Assembly: GCF_030272615.1 (NCBI RefSeq)
Contig: NC_081415.1
Span: forward strand, 507,733,373-507,797,372
Source: Cryptomeria japonica
Lineage: Eukaryota > Streptophyta > Pinopsida > Cupressales > Cupressaceae
Direction: 5' to 3'
Length of the DNA stretch: 64,000 nucleotides
Shown: piece after piece, positions 11,901-23,403 of the stretch
How positions within the stretch are numbered: position 1 is the first letter of the stretch
Layout of the letters: each line of letters begins with the position of its first letter
The notes under the pieces: model-generated
Seen by the model: only the letters and a program-made list of their open reading frames with translations
Database searches by the model: none
Told to the model about the DNA's origin: nothing
Program-made: the position numbers and the translations under genes

Positions 11901-12481
11901 AAGATACTATGGGGATGTATAGTAAGGCGGTACAGACAGGCAGAGCTTTGGCTTCCTGTTCCACATAATGGGAATGGAAGTCGAACATTTTCACCAAACA
12001 ATTCCAAGTTTTGAAGAAGATATTGCAACTACGTGAAGAGACAGTGGTAAAGGAGGACCTCTTAGGGGGTGACAGCCATAAAAAAATGCAGTCTTATGTA
12101 TACATCCTGGAGCTGAAGATTGAAATGTTTCAGTAATATATCAAGGATATGACCGAGATTCAAGACCCTCTCCTTAGGGAAATTTTGTCATACGAGAATT
12201 TTGTAAAGAATATGCTAGGACCTTTTGGCCTCAGATTAGCTAATATAGGAATAATGGACCAGCGACAAGTTTTGAATCAATGGGATGCATATGAGGCACA
12301 ACACCTAGGACCCGTAGCCCAGTTTGATGTCACCCTTATGGACAGATACACATATCTGATTACTCAGTGTCAAGAGGTGACACACACAGTGAAAGAGTTG
12401 GAGGAGGGGAGAACACATGCAGATGAAGTTTTGAAGAAGTATAAGTTTAGAGTTAAGCATGTAGCAGATCCTCCGGTTTAA
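8931..12481 (+). pseudogene. E1 antisense long reading frame, unidentified protein
   Basis: A single plus-strand frame of about 1,180 codons, interrupted by about twelve stops (for example after 9146, 9664, 9973, 10513, 10951, 11320, 11593, 11965 and 12135) yet staying in frame throughout. It begins MDSSSNKKGKEID. The N-terminal third contains DLSPDMLGFVFGIPTREEV and a helical Trp/Phe-rich region (9480-9960). The middle (10530-11600) is low complexity, acidic and Lys/Glu/Pro-rich, with a basic KKKRKAELP near 11410. The C-terminal part (11600-12480) looks coiled-coil. It runs opposite to gag inside E1 and has its own promoter, intron and AATAAA. I do not recognise a domain. Antisense ORFs in Tat-lineage elements are the closest known parallel. 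Conservation of the frame despite stops argues that it coded for protein when E1 inserted. Confidence 0.6.
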
Positions 12482-12524
12482 GTAGTTGCATGTATAATTG
12501 ATAATTATAGAGCTTTTATCAAGA

Positions 12525-12530
12525 AATAAA
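12525..12530 (+). terminator. AATAAA polyadenylation signal of antisense unit
   Basis: AATAAA lies 44 bases after the stop of the antisense frame. Plant polyadenylation signals are loose, so it is supportive only. Confidence 0.4.
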
Positions 12531-13482
12531 AGATAAGCACACAATTGCTAAAGATAGCAAATCTTTTTAAATTGTGGCTCCTACTTGAGTTCCAATTTTG
12601 AGAGAAATTTTGCATGAATACGAAAACGTGGCTCACCTAGCAAGGTTTTCGTAGTGCTCATCCAGTCCCCATTTCGTAGTTGTTAAGTGGAGTGTCAAGG
12701 CAGAAAATTGCAAGTTAACTGTGACTCCTATGTTTAGTTCTTAATTTAGAATAGAGTTATTTCCTATATAGTAGGGTAAAGAACTATAAATTGAGAAGTT
12801 GGATTCATTTGTAAGGGCTCCAAATTGATGATTTGTGGCCTACTTAGAGATTTTAGAATATTTTGCAGATTGATTAAGAAGTTTGAGTTATTTTTGTTAT
12901 ACATTCATGGAGATTAATATGAAAAGCAACTTGTAGATTGCTTGATCTACGTTTATAGTCTACCAAATTGTTCTATGTAATCTGGTAACGTCTATTATTT
13001 GTAGTTAGCAAGGTGGTTTAATCTTTTTGTCTATCACTTTATGAATCATATTGTGCACGTCAATGGCGTATGAAAATCATTGTGATAGGCCATATTGTTG
13101 ATGATTTTATTTCCATAGACTTGTGAAATTGATGATTTTGCAGGTTTTTTGGAGGTCCGTTGTTGAGTGCTAACTTGGATAATATTTGATAATTGCTTCG
13201 ATTGCAGGGAACTAATTGGGTAGTTCATTAAGTTGTCATTATATTTGTCTTTATTATTATTTTCTTGTTTCCCTTTACGCTTCGCATTTTATTTCCTAGA
13301 GAATCTTAAACCATAAAAATACAAAAAGAAATGAAGTGCAGTTATCCATAACCAGCGAGATTTAATTCTAACTGACATGCCTCTTTACAGGTATAACCAC
13401 ATCAACCATTGGGCTGCCCATCACCGTCGAGACCTGACTATAGAGACCTTGGAGTAGTGAGTTTTTCTGAACTCGTTACTTT
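12531..13482. other. Interval between convergent E1 genes, no pol
   Basis: AT-rich and without open frames of interest on either strand. In an autonomous gypsy element the reverse transcriptase, RNase H and integrase would follow the protease here, but nothing of them is visible. Confidence 0.55.
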
Positions 13483-15882
13483 TCAGGAGAGGTGGTGAGT
13501 GTTTGCATAAACTACCTGATTATTGGTGAGTGTGTCAAAACACCCGTCAACAGGAAGAACTTCATCTTCAAGAATGATAGGAATATCAAGTGCTAGAGTG
13601 TGAGGTTGGCTTAAGGATGAGATCATATCTTTCTTCCATTTTTGATAATATTGAAAGAGAGTATCGCTTCTTGGTGGAAGAGATTTAAATTGTTGAGGCC
13701 AAAAGTAATCAATAGGAACACTTGGGCTTCTTTCGGTTGGTCGAAATAAGCTATGGTTAACGGTTATGATTTCTCCATTGTGGGGAAATTTCAAACACTT
13801 ATAGATTGGAGAAGCAATAACCTTAATGGAAGATAGCCAAGGGTAGCTTAACTTCATACGAAATTGCTCAGATGAAGGAATGATAACAAAGTTGACATCT
13901 ATAGATTTAGTGTGAACCTCAATAGGGAGTGTGATAGAACCAATGGTAGGACAAGAAAATACATCAAATAACTTAATGACCACATCAGTATCATCATAGA
14001 TTGGTTTATGCAAGTGTAAAGTATAAAGATATTCCTTAGTGATAACATTAACCATGCAAAAGAGATCGATAAGCACACCACGACAAGGTTTGTCTTGAAT
14101 CTTTGCAACTATGTATAAGGGGCCATCAGACACTCTAATGGTCTCACTAGGGTCAAATGTGATACATGGATCCTTCGATGTTTCTTGCTTCTCTACCATA
14201 TTCACCAAATTTTGAGTCGTGGTAGTGAAATCAGAGGGAGAGAAAGAGGTATGTCCAGTCTCAATCACGTTAGAGGTATGAGAGGGCAAAGGATCAGTGA
14301 AAATATTAAGATTTTGATTAGGAGGGGCTACTGATTTGTTTCCCTTATCATTCACACATGCCACAGATATAGTATTATTATTATCAATCAGGTCTTGAAT
14401 CTTACTCTTTAATGCAAAACATTTCTCAGTATCATGACTAGGTTGACGATGAAATTGACAAAAAGAATTATTATCAAAGTAAGGTGAGGCTGCCTTAGAA
14501 GGGTCAAATAGTTTTATTGGAGGAAGTTTGATAACATTTCTTTGTAACAACTGAGACATAATGCTATGCAAAGATTTATTCAAAGGAGTAAATTGTCTTT
14601 CTCTTTTGAAAAATTTGGAAATAGGAGGCACACTTGTTGTAGCATTCACATTGTTGTTGTTGATGGTGTCATTGAATTTGCTAAAGCCTTTGCCTGGTTT
14701 GAACTTTGCAAACAGTTGTTGAGCACTCTCACCCTTATCACTCAGAGCCATAGGAGTAGATTGTTCCAGTTGACTCACAGTCGGTTGATAATTGTGAAGT
14801 GTTGCGCATAACTGCAGAAAGGAAGTAAACTGAGAAAGGAGAAGTTTGTCCCTAATGTCGTTTTGCAAATTAGATATGAAAATTATTTGAATATCATTAT
14901 CAGGCACTGGAAAAGAAATTTGAGAACACAAATGCTTATATCTACCAATGAAATCAGTCACTTTTTCTTTAACACCTTGTTTACAATTCATTAAATCAGT
15001 CAAAGTAATTTTAGGACCTATGTTGTTTTGAAATTGTTGAATAAAAGCATTCGCTAATTGTTGAAAAGAAGTAATAGGATAGGAAGGCAAAGAACAATAC
15101 CATTGTAAAGCCTTATCTCTTAATGTTCTAGTAAACAATTTGGCAAGCAATCTTTGATCATAAGAAAAGTCAGTACACAAAGTTTGGAATATATTGACAT
15201 GTGTTAAAGGATCACCTTTTCCATTATAGAGTTCCAATTGAGGGACTTCAACATGTTTAGGAGGGACAAATCTAACAATATCAAGAGAAAGTGGGCTTGC
15301 AACATCAAATGTGGGCACACTAAACTTGGATTGACTCATAGAATCAATTTGTTGTTGCAATCATCATAGTTTGAGCAAGGTTATTAATGGTTGCTTCGGT
15401 TGAAGAATTTATGTTAGACATGTTTGATTGAGAAGGTGGTGTGATGTTATTGAAAGAAGGCATTGATTGAGAATAGGGTGGTGGAACACTATGGTAAGTA
15501 GGCATAGGTGATGATTGAGTAGGAAACGGGACATTGAAAGGAGGGATAGAATGATTGGATGAATTTCCCCCTTGTGTTACATTGTTTGGTTGAGAGACAA
15601 TAAGAATACTCATTGAAGGCATAGATAAAGATGGAAGATTGATTGAGGAAGAGGGATTGCCCCCATTACTAATGGTTGTAGGTATGACATTTTGAGTTGA
15701 TGTAGCCATGATGTTTGAAGTGAAAGTAGGAATGCTAGTAATTGAAGTGGTCAAAGGAATATAATGATTGATTTGTGTAGAAGGTTGTGAATAACCTAAG
15801 TTCTCAGCACAACTCTTTATAGGCATTACATTAGAATCAACAATGTGAGCAATACCACGCAATATATCAATTCCATTCTTAT
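13483..15882 (-). pseudogene. E1 gag-protease, main part
   Basis: The minus strand encodes most of a gag-protease polyprotein. The N-terminal part (15877-15344) is Ser/Pro/Asn-rich. A one-base frameshift near 15344-15361 leads into an intact frame of 625 codons (13483-15360). Domains in order: retrotransposon gag (about 15250-14770, with YNGKGDPLTHV, then KALQWYCSLP and CKQGVKEKVTDFIGRY), a Cys-His motif CQFHRQPSHDTEKC (about 14430-14470), and a retropepsin-like domain (about 14110-13760). The protease catalytic D-T/S-G reads D-L-F (LIDLFCMVNV, about 14050-14080), and the later GRPW-type motif reads SYPW, so it is probably inactive. The stop at 13483 ends the product without reverse transcriptase. 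The solo LTR at 15883 splits the N-terminal part. Confidence 0.8.
15878..15882. repeat. Target-site duplication of the 4-kb solo LTR (left)
   Basis: CTTAT, identical to 19938-19942. The duplication lies within the E1 gag coding sequence, and removing the LTR and one copy restores continuity of that frame. Confidence 0.9.
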
Positions 15883-18800
15883 TGTAATGCCCCGCCAGGA
15901 AACCCCAAAGGGATAAGCCAAAACACAAACATTAAGATACAACAAGATATCAAAGATTCAGATTACATAGCGGAAGACATCAACTAAAACCTAAAGAGTT
16001 TCCCACCGAGATTACTTAAATTTCACAATTCACTTAACTCACACAATTAATCCATTAAGCTGATTATCTTAATAACGAGATAATTCTTAATCGGAATAAT
16101 TTCTTTCAAAAGATGGAAATATAAATCACAAGCAAAGACTCATCCATTAAGATCTATTCATAATCTTCATTCAAGCTTTTCATTTAAAATTACAAGCCAT
16201 ACATCTAATATCCTAACACACTAGAATTTCATCATAAACATAAGAGATCTTTTCAAGCATACTTAATTTCCTTAACAACAACAACTGAATATATTCCATT
16301 ACTCTAAGTTACATTCTTTCATATTCCAACTTATTGCATTTAAAAGATGATTGCATACATGCATCTACGATAAATCTCATCTAAACCACTTATGCATTCG
16401 ATCAAAAAGGCATTCAAGAAAGAACTGCATATAAGCATTTAAAGTTAATTCCATCTTATCCACTTATACATTCTAACGTAAGCTATTCATACATGATAAA
16501 GCTGAATAAGGGAAAACATAAGAGAATAACATCACATAACACCATAATGATCTCGGAGTTCACCCCTAAAGGGCTACATCTCCGGTTCTGCTCAACTGCA
16601 AGACCCCTCTGATAATTAATAAAGTTAAGAATACAAGAGGTTACACCATTTACAATCCTGCCATCAAGGCGAAATATAAACAATATACAAACGACCACAT
16701 TGGTCAATAAATACATAAACGATCCCTGAAAAGAACAGGATCCAGCTGAACATAATCAAAGCTAATACAAAGGTCCAGAAGAGCATCCACAAGACTGAGT
16801 CATCACCACCCAAGGTCTAACATGAAACCGATACTCACAAGGGCAGAGACAAAAGGATGACCCACAAAGGTACTCCTAACCGGACAAAACGACAACACAC
16901 TAGCGAACGTAGGGACAAGTGTCATCACACAACCTGGTACGGTTACCATGGTAGGTCTTCATAGGTCCCGACCCCATACATTGGGTTACCCTGGCAACCT
17001 AATCCGAGCCTCCGGCCCATCCAAGCCTCATGTGGACCCACACATCCTCTCGTGAAGATGAGGATGATGGTTTGCCATTTCAGGCCTTCTCACAGCATGT
17101 CGAGTCTGTGTTAGCACTCGTCCCATGTGTGAGGCACAATTATCTTACTTAGAGATTAACATTCAAATCTACTGATAGGTTATCACTTATTAGACTCACC
17201 TTCGACGGGTTACCCAGCAGCCACTTTGGGCGCGGCCCCCAATCGAAAACCACTTTCCCATACGACACTAGACTAAACTCGGACGAACTCAAAAACCAAG
17301 GAATAGACATGGTCAGATGAACGGAGTTCAAGAAGGAGGGAACAACCATCCGGTCAAACACGAATCATCATATGACACCCACACAAAGGATAAGACCAAT
17401 TACGACACACCTACAATACAACAGTCAACTCGGAACCGAGGACTGAAACAGGTACCCCAAGTCAATCCATACGACAGGGACCTATCAAACAAAGCCCGAC
17501 TTGCCATTTCATAATCAAAAGCGAATACAGGAATTAAACTCGCATAGGCAATAATCGAAAAAGACAATATTTTCTCAAATTGATTTAAGCATAATAGCTG
17601 ACCCAATTCTCTGATTGATCTAAGTTTTCAAATGCATTGACGGGAAATCACCGTTACGAGGTGAGTACAATACCACAATTAGCAATAGTACCATTGTCTA
17701 TTTCTCAAACAAAGGGAAAATATAAATTAACCATTCATTTTACTACATGAGCATATCAGTAACTAAACAATTTCCCAAATGATACTAAATTAAATTCCCA
17801 AAAGCACATCGTTTAAATTCCTAATGTCCAATGGTTAAATATTCATTTCTAACATCTCCAGATGGCTTATAACATTAAAATCTTCAAACAATATATATTC
17901 GTGAATAAAGTATGTTTTAACTCAAAAAGATTCTCCAATATAATAATATTTCATCTTCCCAAAATAAACACAATTAAAATTAAATCTTGCATAATAATCT
18001 AACTAAAAATTCATCAACATATATACATTTATGCCACATTACTCATAATTAAAAACTTAATTAAAAATTTCCATTAAATAATATTAAAATATTATATATA
18101 TATTTTTTTGAATTAAAAAAAATACATAAAAAAAAACATGTTAAAAAAAACTAATTTAAAAAGAACATTTTATATGGGGGGGCGGCGAAAGCTGGGCCCA
18201 CCTTTCGTCGGGCCCACCTCCCAACGCGGGGGTTGGGCGGGCCAAACCCCAGCCGCAGGGTACCCTTGCGGGCGGCGCCACTGGTGGGGGTCACAGGTTT
18301 CGCGGTGCCTTGCGGCCGCCGCGGCCCCTGTGGCCACCGCAGTGAGCCTGCGGCCACCGCGAGCTACCACCAAGCGCTAGGGAGGGGAGGAGGAGGCGGG
18401 TGGAGCTCCGCTCCCTGCCCTCCAAACCCCAACAAAAGTCTTATTTTATAATTTATTGCACAGTTCGAAAACTCTTTTAAAAAAAACGCCAAGTCGAGTT
18501 TGTTTATAAATTTCGATTTAATATAAGAAAATTCCGGTTCATACACAAAGTGTTTTGGTTTCCTTTTTTTTTTTTTTTTTTTTTTTAAAAGGGTATCCCT
18601 CATTCCCAAACATAACTGGGTTTCAAACACCCACAAAAAGGATAAAATCCGAGGAATAACAAAAAAAAACCCCAACAAGCTGAAGAATATCAAATTATAA
18701 AAAATTCTTCAACAAAACCCATACTTGGGCAAAATGGGCATTTAAACTAAATAACTCATCCATTCTTCCCAACAACATCTAATTTCTAAAATAGAATTCG

Positions 18801-19937
18801 AATTTGAGAACACCCAATGGAGATTTAAACAAAAGTTCCTCATGAACAGCCATTTCCAATTGATATCCAATATTTGGTTTTAAAAAAAACAAGAACAATA
18901 GAACTAGAAATCAAAAAGATGGATCTGAATCCTACCTTATCTCGCATTCCTAGCAAGATCTGCTGAAGAGCCCCAATTTGCAGCTCAAGGGATCCTTCCC
19001 CATCCAAAACCCCCAAATTTCATCCCCAAAATATTTTCCAACCAAACATTTTCCAAAAATATCCCTCCCCCAAATTTCCAAAAAGTCTAGGTTATAAGGA
19101 AGAGTTGACCAAAATTCCATTTTTGGAATTAAAATTTTTATTTAAAATAATCTTCCCAAAAATAATTCTTTTCTAACTATAACAACAAATTAAACTTGCC
19201 TTTCAATTCAAAATTGATTTTCTCACTCAATTGAAATTTAACCTTTCTATATCAAAAATGCCAAGAAGATAAAATTAAATCTTTCTTTTTCAACAGCATA
19301 TACAAAATGCATTTAATATTCAAAATCAACCATTTAATTGAACTTACTCCCAATTTAAAACGAGCAATCCAATATCAACGAAAATCGCATAACGAAATCC
19401 CGATTAATCTAGTCCATTAATCTTTAATGCACAAACACATATTTAATCAAATTAAATACTAAGGACTAATTAGCCAATTTAACCATTCACACCACGCACG
19501 CAAACCAAGAAAGTCAACCAGACAGACGACTCGCAAACCCAAACAAAAAGGGAATACCGACGACGACTGATGATGCTCACTTGAGCATGACTATGGTCAA
19601 CTAGGGTCTTACGACCACCTAATCCAACTCTAAGGATTAAAAGAGGTACACTCAAACCTGCAAATTCAGGTGAAGACGAACCTCGCACTCATGCGGCGTT
19701 GTACCTGAAATCTCCTGCAACCAAGAGTCATACATGCATACATATATAAACTTAATGACAACGTTAGCCCGATATTATTACCACGAAATAGGGACACTAA
19801 ACAACTTGCATACAACTAGCGTGAAAACCACATCAACAGCTATGCATTAAATCAAACATCTGACTATAACATTATATTGAGATAAACTAACCAAGATTAA
19901 ACCCAGATTAGAAATTGATTAGGGCAGGGGTACTACA
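15883..19937 (-). mobile_element. Solo LTR, 4,055 bp, nested in E1 gag
   Basis: Plus-strand ends are TGTAATGCCC and GGGTACTACA, an imperfect terminal inverted pair (TGTARTRCCC), with an identical CTTAT duplication on both sides. There is no internal region, primer site or second LTR, so this is a solo LTR left by recombination, and an unusually long one. By analogy with the LTR at 2018, whose downstream end reads GGGACATTACA, the element was probably in minus orientation. Contents: AT-rich flanks, a GC-rich island (18175-18425), a long poly-T run near 18560-18586 and no credible gene. The frames over the GC island on both strands are composition artefacts. Confidence 0.88.
18175..18425. other. 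GC-rich island inside the solo LTR
   Basis: About 250 bp rich in GGGCCCACC, GCGGCCGCCGCGG and similar strings, in otherwise AT-rich sequence. Several overlapping frames are open on both strands, which is expected from composition. It may be a GC-rich regulatory part of the LTR or captured sequence. A comparable island occurs in E3 (54165-54610). Confidence 0.6.
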
Positions 19938-19942
19938 CTTAT

Positions 19943-20187
19943 CACTTTGAATCATGCACTTTAGACCTTCAATTAATAAAAAGAGCTTCACTATTAGGAT
20001 ATTATTGGGACATCCATTGTTGGAAATTGTTGAATTGATTGTCCAATTTTGAAAGTTGATCTATGGAAACTCTAGTCAAAGCTTCTTCTTCATCATTGGA
20101 ATCATCAATTGGGTAGATAGGGATGTTATTAGGATGGGAAGAATTAGCATTATCCTCATTGTAGAAATCACCCAAATTAGGCTCCAT
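19943..20187 (-). pseudogene. E1 gag, N-terminal part
   Basis: The E1 gag start. The ATG at 20185-20187 opens an acidic N-terminus (MEPNLGDFYNEDN). A stop in this frame at about 20002 is bypassed by a frameshift near 20005, after which the frame reads to 19943 and continues at 15877 on the other side of the solo LTR. The continuity of frame across the 4-kb insertion shows the order of events: E1 first, solo-LTR parent later. Confidence 0.7.
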
Positions 20188-21348
20188 CTCTTTAAGAATT
20201 TAACCTTGGGAAGCCTTAATTCTAATGCTTTGTCTTACAAGGATAGTATAGGTAGGACTAATAGTTGTAAAACTCATGCATTAGAGGGAAAATTTGAATT
20301 TTGAATTTTGGGAACAAAGTTTGCAAAATTGAATAATGTAAAATTCAATTTGAACTTCCAAGAAAATTTATGATGAATAAATTGAAATTTAAAATTAGGG
20401 CCAATGGGATACCACTTAATTTGAAAACTGATAAAATTAAGATTTAAAAATCAGGGCAATCAGGGCAGATTATAATTAACCAGTTAATTTTTAAATGTTT
20501 CCTTGAAAGTTGTGATGTTGAAATTGGGAAGTATTTTTTGATTTTAGAGGGATGACAACATCAGCTAATTTTATTGATTTAAGCAATTAAATACAATCAT
20601 AATAGTCTCCCAAAATTTTGGGAAAAAAGGCGAGGACCAAGTTGAAAGTGCACTTGGTCCGCCCAACTTTTTCAAAAAATTTCAGGGATGAAAGCTACGA
20701 CGATTTTAGAGCTAACCCCAAAAAATTGGTTAATTTTACGAATTTTAGATAGGTGAAACTAAGGATTGAATGTCAAAATAGAACCCTATTAGGGTTTTGA
20801 AAAAGATAAGAAATTGAATCGTAAATTTGAAAAAGGTCAAACCTAATTGATAGGGCCACCTTAAATAATATTTAAAAAACTGAAATTGATTGAAATTTAC
20901 ACAAAATCCAAGTAAATTTGAAAATTAGGGTTTTAGGACTTAACCACGGGAATTTTAAATTTTGAATTTTGGAAAAGGGAGGGAAATTGAAAATTTTAAT
21001 TTTAGGCAAGAAGACCAATATGAAAATAGTTCCAAATCTGAAAATTAAATGTAAATCCAATTTTTGCACAAGTTCAAGTTGATTTTTGAAAATTAGGGTT
21101 TTGACAATTAACCACTTAATTTTGTAAATTTGATTTGCAAATTGAACAAGACAATGAAGAAATTGAATTTGACAAGCAATGCAATTCTTAGATCTAAAAC
21201 GATAGATAGCAATTTTTATAAAATAAATGTTCACTTTCAATTTTAACAACTAGGGTTTGATTGAATTAACCACCAAGTTTTGTAAATTGTAAGAAATTTA
21301 AACTTGTAAGAGAAAAATATGCAACAATTTTCAATGTCAAGCATGTAA
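20188..21348 (-). repeat. E1 leader with degenerate repeats
   Basis: The 5' untranslated leader of E1, between primer site and gag start. It contains at least three degenerate copies of a block built around AATTAGGGTTTTG, AATTAACCACTTAATTTTG and TAAATTTG, at about 20915, 21090 and 21245. The minus-strand frame at 20872-21249 is a product of this AT-rich repeat. Confidence 0.5.
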
Positions 21349-21364
21349 GACGTCCGGTTCACCA
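21349..21364 (-). other. E1 primer-binding-site-like sequence
   Basis: On the minus strand this reads TGGTGAACCGGACGTC, 3 nt from the LTR end. A primer tRNA would end GACGTCCGGTTCACCA. I cannot assign this to a particular tRNA with confidence. E2 has a closely related sequence at the same place (47880-47895), which supports its role. Confidence 0.55.
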
Positions 21365-21367
21365 AAA

Positions 21368-22545
21368 AGTAATGTGATGAAAAGGTGATGAGAAGAGATC
21401 AAGTGGAAAGCTTTACCCTCATCAAGAAAGGAGTGAAAGTTTCACAAAGGATTCCCTTCAACTTCTCACGCACATTACATTTAAAAGAGGGGTGGTTGAA
21501 TTCACTAGATCCAATCTCAATGGAAAGAGATTGAATGCTAAATGAATTGATAATGAATTTGGAAAGTAAAGTAATCCTCTTTTAAAATAGACAAGTTGAA
21601 TTAAGCGAATTGAAACTAAGCATGAAGATGACAAAGAAATGATTATATCTTGAGATAGAGATGCGGGATGAAGCTGTGCAGTAAAATGTCGAGACAAAGC
21701 TCCCCTACAAATTTGAGCAAAATTTGTTGGGACTGGGTTGAAAGTGTACTTGGTCCTCCGAAAAATTTGCACGCCAAAAATGGTTTTTTTGTCTCCGAAA
21801 ATGAAGCCTAAACCTACAATTGCACCTGCGCACGTGCAACCTGCACACATAAATGAGGGGAAATGTTGTTTGGATTGGGGGTTTTCCTTCAGGTCAAACC
21901 CTAGTTTGGAATTAACCAAATAATAAAAAATACTTATAAGTAGGTGAAAGGAAATGTCTGAAGTAGAATTAACCTCAAGAGAGGATGCAATTGAAATGTT
22001 GATAGAGTTGTTTGAAAGGATATTGGGAATAGAATGTCTTGAATGTTGAAAGGGATCTCCTCTTTGAATCCTTGACTTGAATGCAACACCTAGCCTTGGA
22101 GGGGAGACTTGAGATGCTCAATGGATGCTTGAATGCTTGAATTCTTGCACTTGATTTTGCTTGTGATCAATTTCGCTTATCATTGACTAACTTGTTGAAC
22201 TTAATTTGGCTTATGCAAATAGGAGGGGAATGCTCCTTATATATTTGCCAATTAGGGTTTTTGATTGATTTTCCATCTTAGGCCGACATAGGAAAACTTT
22301 TTCCTGATCGCAATTGACAAGCCCAATGCAGGATTAGGTCAACCCAAAATTGGGCAGGGACAGGGGTGCCACGCCCCTGTGTCACCCTAATTTAGGACAA
22401 GAAGAGACAAAAAGCAGTGTGGGGTGCAAGTTTTAGGTGTTCTGAGCATGTCTCGGGTCTCCAGTCAGGCTTAGGGATTCATCTACCAATGTGAAGACCC
22501 AAATGCGGTCGGAAAATTGCAAGGTTGCAATTTTATGACGCTACA
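21368..22545 (-). repeat. E1 5' LTR (right copy)
   Basis: Direct copy of 5023-6205. It starts TGTAGCGTCATAAAA on the minus strand and ends with CATTACT where the left copy has CATTACA, so the terminal CA has mutated. A minus-strand TATA (ATATAAGG, near 22234-22242) is in the same place as in the left LTR. Differences from the left copy are spread along the length, so E1 is not a recent insertion. Confidence 0.85.
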
Positions 22546-22720
22546 CTCCCCAAGAAAAATCTTAACTCAAGTGATGAAATCCTTCTCCTCAAAATAAAAC
22601 ATGTTCACCAACCTTTTGTCTATAATTTATCCCCAGAATGTCACCATTGGTCTTTCAACTTGCAAGGAGAAATTTGGTTCCATTTGAACTATGGTCTAGG
22701 AGCTTTGGGTCGAAGACTTG
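22546..22720 (-). pseudogene. Unidentified coding-like fragment, upstream part
   Basis: On the minus strand the frame containing QMEPNFSLQVERPMVTFWG continues, with two stops, into the frame at 5015 when E1 and one target duplication are removed. It is the upstream part of the fragment at 4420-5022. The family is unrecognised. Confidence 0.4.
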
Positions 22721-23150
22721 AAGTGAAGATTAGCAAATATACTCTAATGAAAATGTTTCCTTCTCTCTTAGTGGCTTCACTTATTAAACATTGGCTTGTG
22801 TTGCAAGAAAAACACCCCTCCCAATATCATCAACCTTGTCTAGGATGTCATTAATGCGAACAACCTTTCAAATTAGTAGTGCTCAAAGGATATGACACTA
22901 TTTCAATTTCGCACGCAAATGTTACAAAGGAGCATCGTCTACTTGATCAATCATGACCCATTATTTATTTTATCCAACTCACCTGAGAGATTTAGGGGAG
23001 ATTTATATTCCTTTGCACACCCATTGCAGTCTATCATCATACTAGCAAGCATTAAAAGATTGTAATTATCCACCTGCTTCCCTGATCATCTCCATTGCAT
23101 TGGTAAAATACACCAGCGAAAGCATTTTTTGAGGAAAACTTCAAATCACT

Positions 23151-23215
23151 CCAAGCTTTTGAATTGTAGGTTGGTATCCAGTTTTAATTCACCAACCTAC
23201 AATTCAAAAGCTTGG
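23151..23215. repeat. Perfect 25-bp inverted repeat with 15-nt loop
   Basis: Arms 23151-23175 and 23191-23215 are exact reverse complements. The left arm starts CCAAGCTTTTG and the right arm ends CAAAAGCTTGG. The loop is 23176-23190. It lies in the decayed older LINE and is not explained by any element end. Confidence 0.95.
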
Positions 23216-23388
23216 TTGGGACACAAATCAACATCCTTATTTCCTTCACGAAGCACATGAGACACTTTGAGACTATGGAAGGAATTAAGAAGATTTTTAA
23301 TGCATTTAATATCTCTATCAATTTTCCAGTTTTGAGCTTCACCCCTAATAATGGACTACATTATAATTTAAGAGTCTCCTTCTAGATG

Positions 23389-23403
23389 AAGTATGTCCAC
23401 ACC
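23389..23403. repeat. LINE target-site duplication (left)
   Basis: AAGTATGTCCACACC, identical to 29670-29684. A 15-bp duplication is typical for target-primed reverse transcription. Confidence 0.95.

Larger units (their letters stand above)
5023..22545 (-). mobile_element. E1: large non-autonomous Ty3/gypsy-like element
   Basis: A 17.5-kb minus-strand LTR element, about 13.5 kb without the later solo LTR nested in it. It has paired LTRs (5023-6205 and 21368-22545), a purine-rich tract at 6206-6220, a primer-site-like sequence at 21349-21364 and flanking CTCTC/CTCCC. Inside, gag-protease occupies 20187-13483 (interrupted), and a long gene-like unit runs the opposite way at 8299-12530. Only about 950 bp lie between that unit and the protease stop, and I find no reverse transcriptase, RNase H or integrase, so it would need enzymes from a relative. 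The gag with a degenerate Cys-His motif, the protease and the antisense reading frame between pol and 3' LTR recall the Tat lineage of Ty3/gypsy elements, some of which carry antisense ORFs. The lineage call is inference. Confidence 0.75.
22860..23403 (-). pseudogene. Older LINE RNase H remnant, downstream half
   Basis: The minus strand continues the RNase H frame from 29685 across the younger LINE: DILHLEGDS, then IKNLLNSFHSLKVSHVLREGNK (about 23240-23400), matching the third catalytic block and C-terminal region of plant LINE RNase H domains (the usual ESD is EGD here). Stops and the loss of the final AD motif show decay. A perfect inverted repeat (23151-23215) falls in its C-terminal part. 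Confidence 0.65.

Noticed and set aside
18138-18451. Overlapping frames in the GC-rich island of the solo LTR
   Set aside because: Open on both strands in several frames because stop codons are rare at this composition. No motif is recognised.
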